A stretch of 64,000 nt of DNA from Nocardia transvalensis (lineage in GTDB: Bacteria > Actinomycetota > Actinomycetes > Mycobacteriales > Mycobacteriaceae): assembly GCF_015477765.1 (NCBI RefSeq), contig NZ_JADLQQ010000002.1, forward strand, positions 372,001 to 436,000, written 5' to 3'. Positions 34,232 through 41,683 of this stretch are shown here, piece after piece (position 1 is the stretch's first letter; each line of letters starts with the position of its first letter). The notes beneath the pieces are model-generated. The model saw only the letters and a list, made by a program, of their open reading frames with translations. It did no database searches and was not told where the DNA came from. The translations under genes were made by a program, and so were the position numbers.

Positions 34232-35449
34232 TTACAGTCCCAGTTTGGTGACGGCGTTGTCCTCCAAGGGATTTGCGGTGCGGATGTAGCCGTGCACGGT
34301 GCGGGGGTTCGACCAGCGGCCCTGGCGCATGATCTCGCGGTCGCTGGCGCCGCCGAGGGCGGCCTGGGTGGCGAAACCGGCGCGCAGGGAATGGCCGGAG
34401 AACAGGTCGGGGTCCAGGCCCGCCCGCGCGGCATAGCGTTTGACCAGTTCGGCGACCGCGCGACCGGACATGGCGGTCGCCGCGACGCTGCCGTGGCGGG
34501 AAATGGTCGGGAACAGCGGCAGATCCGGGTCGAGGCCGGAGGTGCCGGTGAACCCGTGGCAGCGGTGGATGTGCGGGTCGGTGGGGCCGGTGTCGTCCAG
34601 CCAGGCGCGCAGGCCCGCGGTGGCGTGCCGAATGTGTGCCTGGCGCAACCGGATCCAGTCGGCGTATGCGCACACCGGGCAGGTGGGCGGGCGGCTGCCG
34701 CGCGGCAGTGCCACCCGCTGAGCCGCCGCGCCGGTCGGGTCGGTTTTGGTGGCGGGCAGCTGCACCAGCAGCACCGGTTCCCCGCTGGCGTGGTCTATGT
34801 CCACGCGGGCATCGCCCAGGCGCAGGCCCGCGATCTCGCTGCGGCGCAATGCCCCCGCGAATCCGACCAACAGCACCAGCGCGTCGCGGCGGCGCGCCGG
34901 TTCGCTGGGCCAGCCGGGTTCCGGCAGGCCCGCCAGCAGCTGTTCGAGCGTGTGCAGCAGCACCGGGCGTTTGCGCTGCGGCTGGGTGCGGCGGGTGCGG
35001 CGGATACCGCGCAACGTCAGGCGCACCACATCGGTGCGCGTCGGCGAGGGCAGGCCGTTGGCCGCGTGCACCGCGGCGATTGCCGCGCTCTTGCGTTCCA
35101 GTGTGGCCGCCCCGAATGCCCATCCACCCGCGGGTTTACGGGCGTCGGCCGCCGCGGCCAGATACACCGCCACATCCAGCGGGTCGGCGGGCAACGCCTG
35201 GCGGCCCTCGGCCGCGCACCACGCCGACCATCCCACCCAATCGGAGCGGTAGGCGCGCACCGTATTCGGCGACTGCGACGCCTCCAGATACCGCCGCAGC
35301 GCACCGGCCTGATCGTCGTCGAAGCGCTCCCGCACCAGCCGCAACGCCGCCGCATCCACCAGCACACTGCGCACCCCGCGCCGCAACTGCGTCTGCACCA
35401 CCTCCGGCACGGCGACCTCGCCCGGCACTTCGTCGGCTGCTGTGCTCAT
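34232..35449 (-). CDS. tyrosine recombinase/integrase
   Basis: 405 residues. The N-terminal SAM-like core-binding domain (SPNTVRAYRSDWVGWSAWCA) precedes the catalytic domain: first arginine in GALRRSEIAGLRLGD, HSLRAGFAT (His and second Arg), GRWSNPRTVHGYIR with the tryptophan and the nucleophile Tyr. An extra CPVCAYADW insertion lies in the middle. No excisionase, phage or conjugation genes adjoin, so this is a solo recombinase, as found in small mobile or chromosomal inversion systems. Beside its start lies the 28-bp repeat array (35591-35730), a candidate substrate. Confidence 0.92.
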   Translation of the reverse strand: MSTAADEVPGEVAVPEVVQTQLRRGVRSVLVDAAALRLVRERFDDDQAGALRRYLEASQSPNTVRAYRSDWVGWSAWCAAEGRQALPADPLDVAVYLAAAADARKPAGGWAFGAATLERKSAAIAAVHAANGLPSPTRTDVVRLTLRGIRRTRRTQPQRKRPVLLHTLEQLLAGLPEPGWPSEPARRRDALVLLVGFAGALRRSEIAGLRLGDARVDIDHASGEPVLLVQLPATKTDPTGAAAQRVALPRGSRPPTCPVCAYADWIRLRQAHIRHATAGLRAWLDDTGPTDPHIHRCHGFTGTSGLDPDLPLFPTISRHGSVAATAMSGRAVAELVKRYAARAGLDPDLFSGHSLRAGFATQAALGGASDREIMRQGRWSNPRTVHGYIRTANPLEDNAVTKLGL

Positions 35450-35590
35450 CGCCGGTCAGATTACCGCGACCGTCCCGCCGCCCCCGTCGACGCGGCCGTG
35501 CTCCACGAAAACGTTCCTCCCCAACCGGTTTCGCACCCGAGGGCCCTGCCCGTGCCGCCCGCGACGAGCGCCCTGGCACGTTGGTCCCCG

Positions 35591-35730
35591 TTTCCTGTCA
35601 TCCTGGTCCGGCTCTCCCTCCTCGTGATCGCGGTTCGGTTCACCGTTCCCCGTCACCGTGGTCCGGTTCACCGCTCCTCGTGATCGCGGTTCGGTTCACC
35701 GTCCCTGTTATCCCTGGTTCCGGCACGCTT
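35591..35730. repeat. five tandem 28-bp imperfect repeats
   Basis: Units begin at 35591, 35619, 35647, 35675 and 35703. Units 2 and 4 are identical (TCCTCGTGATCGCGGTTCGG plus TTCACCGT); unit 3 differs at a few positions; units 1 and 5 are more divergent. The last unit runs into the left arm of the large hairpin. The array lies between the integrase start and the aspA end, with no reading frame. Confidence 0.75.
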
Positions 35731-35755
35731 TTGGCCGGGACCAGGGATAACAGGG
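35703..35755 (-). terminator. 22-bp-stem hairpin downstream of aspA (dispersed hairpin copy C)
   Basis: Arm 35703-35724 pairs with 35734-35755 (21 Watson-Crick pairs and one T-G), with a 9-base loop acgcttttg. The inner part, CCGGC-loop-GCCGG, matches the short hairpins at 5224 and 8120. It lies 30 bp past the aspA stop and could stop transcription from both sides. Confidence 0.7.
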
Positions 35756-35784
35756 AGCCTCCCCGCAGGCAGCCGCCCGAACCC

Positions 35785-37227
35785 TCAGGCGGGGGAGGTC
35801 TCGGGCAGGGCGGTGTCGGTGCGGTCGGGGATCAGCAGGCCCGCGAGGCGTTGCGGGGACAGCAGTTCCTCGACGCGGTCGCGGGTGAGCAGGCCCTCCG
35901 CGACGGCGATGTCGCCGACCGATTCCCCGGTCGCCAGCGCGTGTTTGGCGATGCGGGCGCTGGCGGCGTAACCGATATAGGGCGACAGGGCGGTGACGAT
36001 GCCGACCGAGCCGCGCACGCCCTGTTCGAGGCGTTCGCGGTTGGCGGTGATGCCGTCGACGCAGCGGGTAGCCAGGGTGTCGCAGGCGACGGTGAGATGG
36101 GTCGTGGTGCGCAGCAGGCTGTAGGCGATGATCGGTTCGAAGGCGTTGAGCTGCAGCTGGCCCGCCTCGGCGGCCATCGTCACGGTCAGATCGTTGCCGA
36201 TCACCTCGAACGCGATCTGGTTCACCAGCTCCGGGATCACCGGGTTGACCTTGCCGGGCATGATCGACGAACCCGCCTGCACCGGCGGCAGATTGATCTC
36301 GCCCAGGCCGGTGCTCGGGCCCGAGGAGATCAGCCGCAGATCGTTGCAGGTCTTGGACAATTTGACCGCCACCCGCTTGAGCACCCCCGACACCTGCACG
36401 AACACCCCGCAGTCCTGGGTCGCCTCGATGAGGTTGCTGGCCGGGGTGACCGCCTCGCCGGTGATGCGGCGCAGGTATCCGCACGCCAGCGCCGAATAGC
36501 GGGGGTGGCCGTTGATGCCGGTGCCGATGGCGGTGCCGCCGAGATTGCATTCCAGCAGCAGCCCGGTGGTCTCGGTGAGCCGATCGCAGTCCTCGCGCAG
36601 CATCACCGCATAGGTGGAGAACTCCTGGCCGAGGGTCATCGGCACCGCGTCCTGCAGCTGGGTGCGGCCCATCTTCACCACATCGGCGAATTCGATGGCC
36701 TTGCGGTCGAAGGCGTCGGCGAGGCGCCGCATGCCCGCGATCAACGCCCGCAGGTGGGTCACCAGAGCCAATTTGACCGCGGTCGGGTACACGTCGTTGG
36801 TGGACTGGCCGAGGTTGACGTGCGCCAGCGGATCCAGTTCCCGGTAGCAGCCGCGGTCGAAGCCGAGGATTTCCAGCGCCCGGTTGGCGATGACCTCGTT
36901 GGCGTTCATATTCGTCGACGTGCCCGCCCCGCCCTGGACCGGATCGACCGGGAAGTGCGCGTCGAGGGTGCCGTGGCGGATATCGGTGCAGGCGGCGATG
37001 ATGGCGTCGGCGCGGCGCTCGTCGAGGCGCCCCAGCTCCCGGTTGGCGCGGCAGGCGGCCTCCTTGACCGCCGCCAGCGCGGCGATCAGCGCCGGGAATT
37101 CGCCGATCGTGGAGCCGGTGACGGCGAAATTCATGACCGCGCGCGCGGTATGGATGCCGTAATAGGCGTCGGCGGGCACCTCCAACTCGCCCAGGGAGTC
37201 GCGTTCGATCCGAACACTGCTGTGCAT
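35785..37227 (-). CDS. aspA: aspartate ammonia-lyase
   Basis: 480 residues of the fumarase/aspartase superfamily. YYGIHTARAVMNFAVTG near the start, GGAGTSTNMNANEVIANRAL, the catalytic-serine loop GSSIMPGKVNPVIPE and LATRCVDGITANRERL are typical of AspA rather than fumarase C. It deaminates L-aspartate to fumarate and ammonia, and is cytoplasmic. The ATG at 37227 is chosen; a frame open to 37269 adds a 14-residue leader without support. Transcription ends at the 22-bp-stem hairpin. Confidence 0.92.
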   Translation of the reverse strand: MHSSVRIERDSLGELEVPADAYYGIHTARAVMNFAVTGSTIGEFPALIAALAAVKEAACRANRELGRLDERRADAIIAACTDIRHGTLDAHFPVDPVQGGAGTSTNMNANEVIANRALEILGFDRGCYRELDPLAHVNLGQSTNDVYPTAVKLALVTHLRALIAGMRRLADAFDRKAIEFADVVKMGRTQLQDAVPMTLGQEFSTYAVMLREDCDRLTETTGLLLECNLGGTAIGTGINGHPRYSALACGYLRRITGEAVTPASNLIEATQDCGVFVQVSGVLKRVAVKLSKTCNDLRLISSGPSTGLGEINLPPVQAGSSIMPGKVNPVIPELVNQIAFEVIGNDLTVTMAAEAGQLQLNAFEPIIAYSLLRTTTHLTVACDTLATRCVDGITANRERLEQGVRGSVGIVTALSPYIGYAASARIAKHALATGESVGDIAVAEGLLTRDRVEELLSPQRLAGLLIPDRTDTALPETSPA

Positions 37228-37369
37228 CGAGCTACTTTCTGCATCGGTATGGACAAACAGTGACGCCACTCACCGCCCGGTAGTGTACGGGTGGGCGGCT
37301 CGGATCGGTTCGCTGGGTGGGGTGCGGTGAATGTCGCTGCGACGCAACGGGTCAGGCGTCGCGGCGTGC

Positions 37370-38071
37370 TCAACCGCCGCTGGGGTCCGGATATTCGGGC
37401 ACGCCGTCGTCGCGCGGCGGCGGCGCGGCGGTGTTGTCGCAGAACATGATGCAGCCCGGCGGAAGCCCGCTACCAGGGCTGGGATAGTCCGGACCGCCCC
37501 CGACGCGCGCGGGCGGAGCAGCGGGCGATTCGCACAACAGCACACACCCCGGCGGCAACCCGCTCCCGGGATTCGGGTAGGCCGGGCCGTAGGTGCGCGG
37601 CACCGGGGCCACGGCGGCAGGCGCGGACTCACACAGCATGACGCATCCCGGCGGCAATCCTCCCCCGGGGCTCGGGTAATCCGGTCCCGGACGCACCGGC
37701 GAAGCAGGCGCCGCAGGCGCGAACTCCGGACCACACAACACCACGCACCCCGGCGGCAAACCGCTTCCGGGACTTGGATAGTCGGGGCCCGGACGCACCG
37801 GTGAAACAGGCGCGGCAGGTGCGAACTCCGGACCACACAACACGACACACCCCGGCGGCAAACCGCTTCCGGGACTTGGATAGTCGGGGCCCGGACGCAC
37901 CGGTGAAACAGGCGCGGCAGGTGCGAACTCCGGACCACACAACACGACACATCCCGGCGGAAGACCACTGCCCGGGCTCGGGTAATCCGGGCCGTAGTCG
38001 GCGGTCAGGGTCGCGGCAGGAACCATGACCGTCGCCGCTACCCCGAATCCGATCGCGGCGAGCACAGCCAT
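37370..38071 (-). CDS. secreted protein of six proline/cysteine repeats
   Basis: 233 residues. A hydrophobic leader (MAVLAAIGFGVAATVMVPAA) looks like a signal peptide. Then six repeats follow, each with YPSPGSGLPPGC, three residues and a second cysteine (GCVVLC, GCVMLC, GCVLLC, GCIMFC). Repeats 1 to 3 (residues 27-60, 61-94, 95-128) are almost identical, 34 residues each; repeats 4 to 6 have diverged and shortened. The C-x3-C pair inside a Pro/Gly turn could form a small disulfide loop or bind metal. No family is recognised. AAAGGA lies upstream at a slightly long spacing. It stands alone. Confidence 0.75.
   Translation of the reverse strand: MAVLAAIGFGVAATVMVPAATLTADYGPDYPSPGSGLPPGCVVLCGPEFAPAAPVSPVRPGPDYPSPGSGLPPGCVVLCGPEFAPAAPVSPVRPGPDYPSPGSGLPPGCVVLCGPEFAPAAPASPVRPGPDYPSPGGGLPPGCVMLCESAPAAVAPVPRTYGPAYPNPGSGLPPGCVLLCESPAAPPARVGGGPDYPSPGSGLPPGCIMFCDNTAAPPPRDDGVPEYPDPSGG
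37688..37993. repeat. three 102-bp tandem repeats inside a gene
   Basis: Copies 37892-37993, 37790-37891 and 37688-37789 are nearly identical in bases and encode the first three 34-residue repeats of the secreted protein. Their base identity suggests recent expansion by slippage or unequal exchange, so copy number may vary between strains. Confidence 0.8.
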
Positions 38072-38315
38072 CGCGTCATCGTCCTTTCAGTGCCGGTCGC
38101 CTGCGCGCCCTCGGTGCTCGGCACGCCTGCACAGCGCAGGGGCTCTCCCACAGCAATCGCAGTAGCACCGGCAGAACCCGCTAAACCCCCGATCGTCTCT
38201 CACCTGCCACCCGCACGGCCACCGACCGCGCAGACCCGTTGACACGAGCGGACTCTCGCAAGGATGGCGACCATGCCGTAAGCGCATGTTCGGACCACCA
38301 GTGTCGCGACGCGAT

Positions 38316-38360
38316 GCTGCCCGCGGGACCTCCTGTCAGTGCGGCGGTCCCGCGGGCAGC
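38316..38360 (-). terminator. strong hairpin terminator
   Basis: GCTGCCCGCGGGACC (38316-38330) pairs perfectly with 38346-38360 (15 bp, 15-base loop), beginning six bases past the stop of the SnoaL-like gene read on the minus strand. Confidence 0.75.
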
Positions 38361-38366
38361 GCACGA

Positions 38367-38858
38367 TCATCCGTGCAATTCCGCGGCGGAAACGTCCACG
38401 CCCACGCCGCTCTGTCCGGGCGGTGAGCCCGGTAGCGGTGAGTTGTCGAGGTATCGGATCTCGTAGACCCGTTCGGTGAACTTCCAGCCTTCGGCCGTTC
38501 GCCGGTAGCGGTCGTGGTAGATCGCGTAGTTCGAATGCGAGCTGCCGCTGCGCAATCGGCCGAATTCGCAGATGTGGGCGCGGCCGGAGGCGGTGTCGCC
38601 GTCGATGTCGATCGCGCCGGGATGGGTGTGCTGGACGAAGTAGTCCCAGGCGTCTTGCATGCGCCGCATGCCGGGCTCGAATTGGGCGCGCCCGGCCAGT
38701 TCGATACCGGCGTCGGGGATGCGCAGCACCCCGTCGTCGGTGAACAGTGCTGCCAGGCGGTCGAAGTCGTGCATCATCACCGCGTCGGTGAATTGGGCGC
38801 ACAGCGTTTGGATCTCGATACGGTCGGCCAGTGAGCGAAAGTCGTTCGGTGTCACCAT
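38367..38858 (-). CDS. SnoaL-like (NTF2-fold) protein
   Basis: 163 residues, a single NTF2-like domain. DRIEIQTLCAQFTDAVMMHD, FDRLAALFTDDGVLRIPDAG, and the late YHDRYRRTAEGWKFTERVYE are the usual motifs of dehydratase/isomerase-type SnoaL_4 proteins. The catalytic activity is unknown. It starts 10 bp after the flavin reductase gene on the same strand, so the two form an operon opposite the ECF41 sigma factor, which may control it. It ends in a strong hairpin. Confidence 0.85.
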   Translation of the reverse strand: MVTPNDFRSLADRIEIQTLCAQFTDAVMMHDFDRLAALFTDDGVLRIPDAGIELAGRAQFEPGMRRMQDAWDYFVQHTHPGAIDIDGDTASGRAHICEFGRLRSGSSHSNYAIYHDRYRRTAEGWKFTERVYEIRYLDNSPLPGSPPGQSGVGVDVSAAELHG

Positions 38859-38868
38859 GATCGGCTCC

Positions 38869-39456
38869 TCAGGAATTGACGAGAGTGGTGTCGGCGCCGG
38901 CCTGCCTCAGCGGCGCGAGCGCGGCGCTCCACGAGACGACCTGATCCAGCAGCGTGTTCAGGGCTGTGGTGTGGTGCTCGCGCGGTGTGAAGGTGGTGTA
39001 GTTCGCGAAGTCGGTCAGCACCGAGATCGCGACCTGGTGGCTCACCACGGCCATGCGCAGGGCGCTGCAGATCACCCGCAGATGCTCCACCGCGCGGACC
39101 CCGCCGTGCGCGCCGTAGGAGACGAATCCCACCGCCTTGTCGGTCCACGGCGCGAACAGGTGGTCGATGGCGTTCTTCAGCACTCCCGGTGCCGAGTGGT
39201 TGTATTCGGGGGTCACCATCACGAATCCGTCGAACGGGGCGATCCGTTCGGCCCAGGCGCGGGTGTGCGCATGGACGGAGGGACCGAGCATCGGCGCCAT
39301 CGGCTCGTCGAAATGCGGCAGCGGGTGCTCGCGCAGGTCGATCAGTGCGAACTCGGCGTCGCCGCGCCGCGCTGCCGTGTCCAGAACCCACTGCGCGACC
39401 TGCGGTCCGTTGCGGTTGGGCCGGGTACTGCCGAGGATGATGCCGATTCTGGTCAT
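38869..39456 (-). CDS. NAD(P)H-dependent FMN reductase
   Basis: 195 residues of the flavodoxin-like reductase family. The FMN phosphate loop GSTRPNRNGPQVAQWV follows MTRIGIIL; VTPEYNHSAPGVLKNAIDHL is the second FMN contact and YGAHGGVRAVEHLR the third. It reduces free or bound FMN, or quinones, with NAD(P)H. The ATG at 39456 with GGAG upstream is chosen over one at 39489. It is the first gene of the pair with the SnoaL-like protein and divergent from the sigma factor (138 bp). Confidence 0.9.
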   Translation of the reverse strand: MTRIGIILGSTRPNRNGPQVAQWVLDTAARRGDAEFALIDLREHPLPHFDEPMAPMLGPSVHAHTRAWAERIAPFDGFVMVTPEYNHSAPGVLKNAIDHLFAPWTDKAVGFVSYGAHGGVRAVEHLRVICSALRMAVVSHQVAISVLTDFANYTTFTPREHHTTALNTLLDQVVSWSAALAPLRQAGADTTLVNS

Positions 39457-39594
39457 GGCCGGAACTCCTGGGTCGGGTGAATGTGTCACGACCTTCCGAC
39501 GACGCAGCCGGCCGGAATGTCAGGCCGTCTCACAATTCGGGTCGCTGTGTCGTCGATGTCGGTGAGGGCCGCATCGACCGAAGGAACCGACACC

Positions 39595-40485
39595 ATGACC
39601 GATCCGCACCTGCACCCGGTGATCGGCGAACGCCGGCAGCTGATCAATCTCGCCTACCGGCTGCTCGGCTCGCTGGCCGAAGCCGAGGATGTGGTGCAGG
39701 AGACCTACACCCGCTGGTATGCGCTGTCCGAGCGGCAGCGGCAGGAGGTAGTGGCACCGGGTGCGTGGCTGACGACGGTCGCCGGGCGCATCTGCCTGGA
39801 TCTGCTCGGCTCGGCGCGCGCCAGGCGGGAACGCTATGTGGGCGAATGGATTCCGGAGCCGGTGCCCGACCGTGCCGAATGGCTCGCCGGTCCCGCCCCC
39901 GCCGATCCCGCCGACCGGGTCACCCTCGACGAGTCGATCAGTATGGCGTTTCTGGTCGTGCTGGATTCGCTGACCCCGGCCGAGCGGGTGGCGTTCGTCC
40001 TGCACGACGTCTTCCGCTACCCCTTCGCCGAGGTCGCCGACATCGTCGGGCGCACCCCCGCGGCCTGCCGCCAGCTCGCCTCCTCGGCCCGCCGCCGCAT
40101 CCGCACCGCGCAGGGCCCGTCGAGCACCCGGCGCGCCGAGGTGGTCAGGGACTTCAAACGGGCCTGGGAGACACGAGATATCGCTGCGCTGATCGGCCTG
40201 CTCGATCCGGAAGCGACCGCGACCGCCGACAGCGGCGGCCTGGCTCCTGCCTTCCGCCGCCCGATCACCGGCGGCGAGCAGATCGCCCGCGCCTGGCTCG
40301 ACATCGCCGCCCGAGCGCCCGAGGTGACCCTGCTCGAGCGCACTGTGAACGGGCAGCCCGGCCTGGTGGCCCAGATCGCGGGCACCATCGTGTCGGTCTA
40401 TGCCTTCGACATCGCCGACGCCCGGATCACCCACATCTGGGCAATCCGAAACCCGGACAAACTGCGCCCCTGGACAGCGAACTGA
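39595..40485 (+). CDS. sigJ: ECF41-type RNA polymerase sigma factor (SigJ-like)
   Basis: 296 residues. Sigma-2 domain: LINLAYRLLGSLAEAEDVVQ; sigma-4: LTPAERVAFVLHDVFRYPFA and ICLDLLGSARARRERY; then a SnoaL-like C-terminal extension of about 100 residues. Diagnostic ECF41 motifs: WIPEP in the linker (usually WLPEP), DSGG (usually DGGG) in the extension and NPDKL near the C-terminus. In this group the extension replaces an anti-sigma factor. Neighbours are often oxidoreductases, which fits the flavin reductase opposite. The ATG at 39595 follows AAGGAA; the upstream frame is unsupported. Confidence 0.9.
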   Translation: MTDPHLHPVIGERRQLINLAYRLLGSLAEAEDVVQETYTRWYALSERQRQEVVAPGAWLTTVAGRICLDLLGSARARRERYVGEWIPEPVPDRAEWLAGPAPADPADRVTLDESISMAFLVVLDSLTPAERVAFVLHDVFRYPFAEVADIVGRTPAACRQLASSARRRIRTAQGPSSTRRAEVVRDFKRAWETRDIAALIGLLDPEATATADSGGLAPAFRRPITGGEQIARAWLDIAARAPEVTLLERTVNGQPGLVAQIAGTIVSVYAFDIADARITHIWAIRNPDKLRPWTAN

Positions 40486-40522
40486 ACCCCGCGGCGGCTG
40501 TTGTGCGGTCGTCGACCGCGTG

Positions 40523-40550
40523 CTTGAATATAAGTAACAACTTATTCAAG
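40523..40550. promoter_or_regulatory. ArsR-type operator before the SRPBCC/ArsR operon
   Basis: CTTGAATATAAGT (40523-40535), AACA, ACTTATTCAAG (40540-40550): an AT-rich inverted repeat, arms equal apart from a 2-bp insertion in the left arm. It sits just ahead of the AAGGAGG ribosome site, where the operon's own ArsR repressor would block it. Confidence 0.65.
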
Positions 40551-40558
40551 GAGGATCG

Positions 40559-41215
40559 ATGGCCATACTCATCGACCCGGTCGAGGTGGCCGGGCTCGTG
40601 ACTCGGGAAGTTCGCAGTGGATCGCGCGATGGGGTGCCGACGGCGGTCGCGGTCGCTCGACGCACCTATCCCACCGACCGGGCCGATCTGTGGGATGCGT
40701 TGACCGATATCGAGCGGATCCCGCGCTGGTTCCTGCCCATCAGCGGCGACCTGCAGGTCGGGGGCCGCTACCAGCTGGAGGGCAATGCCGGTGGTGTTGT
40801 CGAGCGGTGCGAGGCGCCCGAACGGTTCACCGTCACCTGGGAGATGGGGCCGCAAGTGTCGTGGCTGGAGGTCGTCCTGACACCCGACGGGGACGGCACC
40901 CAACTGGAGCTGGTGCACGAGGCAAAGCTCGACCCCGAGGTGCCGTGGCCGTATGGACCCGGTGGCGTCGGCGTCGGGTGGGACCTGGCTCTGATGGCTC
41001 TGGGACTGCACGTGGCGAGCGGGCAAGCGGTGGACCCGGCCGAAGGGCTGGCGTTTCCGACCACCCCCGAGGGGAAGGCTTTCGTCCGGGCGGCCGCCCT
41101 CGGCTGGGCCGACGCGGCGATCGGCAACGGCGACGACCCGGCGGCCGCTCGCGAGGCGGCCGAACTGACGATCGGTTTCTACACGACCGAACCCGAAAAC
41201 GGCCCGGCCTCTTGA
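40559..41215 (+). CDS. SRPBCC (AHSA1-like) domain protein
   Basis: 218 residues with a START/Bet v 1-type lipid-binding domain of the Aha1/AHSA1 group: VAVARRTYPTDRADLWDALTD, IERIPRWFLPISGDLQVGGR, ERFTVTWEMGPQVSWLEVVL. An extra C-terminal helical part of about 75 residues follows. AAGGAGG precedes the ATG. Its TGA overlaps the TTG start of the ArsR gene, so the pair is translationally coupled. Such ArsR/SRPBCC pairs are common; the ligand is unknown. Confidence 0.88.
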   Translation: MAILIDPVEVAGLVTREVRSGSRDGVPTAVAVARRTYPTDRADLWDALTDIERIPRWFLPISGDLQVGGRYQLEGNAGGVVERCEAPERFTVTWEMGPQVSWLEVVLTPDGDGTQLELVHEAKLDPEVPWPYGPGGVGVGWDLALMALGLHVASGQAVDPAEGLAFPTTPEGKAFVRAAALGWADAAIGNGDDPAAAREAAELTIGFYTTEPENGPAS

Positions 41216-41622
41216 CAATCCCGGCACCGGACAGGATCTTCGAGGCGCTCGGTGACCCGGTCCGCCGCTACATCCTCCAACTGATTGCGACCGGGGAACA
41301 ACCGGCCAGCACGATCGTCACCGCCGTGCAACGCCATACCCGGATCTCCCAGCCCGGCGTCTCCCAACATCTCAAGGTGCTGCGCGACGCCGGGCTGGTG
41401 ACCGTGCGCGCCGAGGGCACACGCCGGATCTACAGCCTCGACCCCGAGGGCTTGCACGCGGCCCGAACGTGGCTGACCCGCCTGACCGACCCGCTGCAGC
41501 AGTTCGCCCAGCCGATGGACGCGCTGGCCACCGAGATCGCCCGCGGCAAGCGATCCCGCCGGGCCACCGGCCCCGACCTCGCGGCCGACCGGACACCGGA
41601 CAGGGATGCCCGGCACGCTTGA
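41212..41622 (+). CDS. ArsR-family transcriptional regulator
   Basis: 136 residues starting at TTG 41212, whose last bases overlap the TGA of the SRPBCC gene (TTGA). RIFEALGDPVRRYILQLIAT opens the winged helix; RISQPGVSQHLKVLRDAGLV is the recognition helix, and TVRAEGTRRIYSLDPEGL the wing. No metal-ligand cysteines are obvious, so it probably answers to something other than metal. The operator at 40523 lies in front of the operon. The frame extends far upstream but overlaps the first gene, so this start is preferred. Confidence 0.85.
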   Translation: MTIPAPDRIFEALGDPVRRYILQLIATGEQPASTIVTAVQRHTRISQPGVSQHLKVLRDAGLVTVRAEGTRRIYSLDPEGLHAARTWLTRLTDPLQQFAQPMDALATEIARGKRSRRATGPDLAADRTPDRDARHA

Positions 41623-41683
41623 CCGGCCACCCCCGACGCCGAATCGACCGGATCGCCGGCGGCTTGCATGGCACAGTTTCACC

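Noticed and set aside
35591..35730. CRISPR array
   Set aside because: Units are contiguous 28-bp imperfect repeats without unique spacers, and no cas genes are present.
35738..35755. I-SceI-like homing endonuclease site in the aspA hairpin
   Set aside because: Shares the 13-base core AGGGATAACAGGG only; flanks differ and no homing endonuclease or intron is present, so chance is likely.
39484..39554. ECF41 promoter (TGTCAC...CGTC) upstream of the sigma factor
   Set aside because: TGTCACG occurs at 39484 and CGTC at 39551, but no pair has the needed spacing of about 16 bp.
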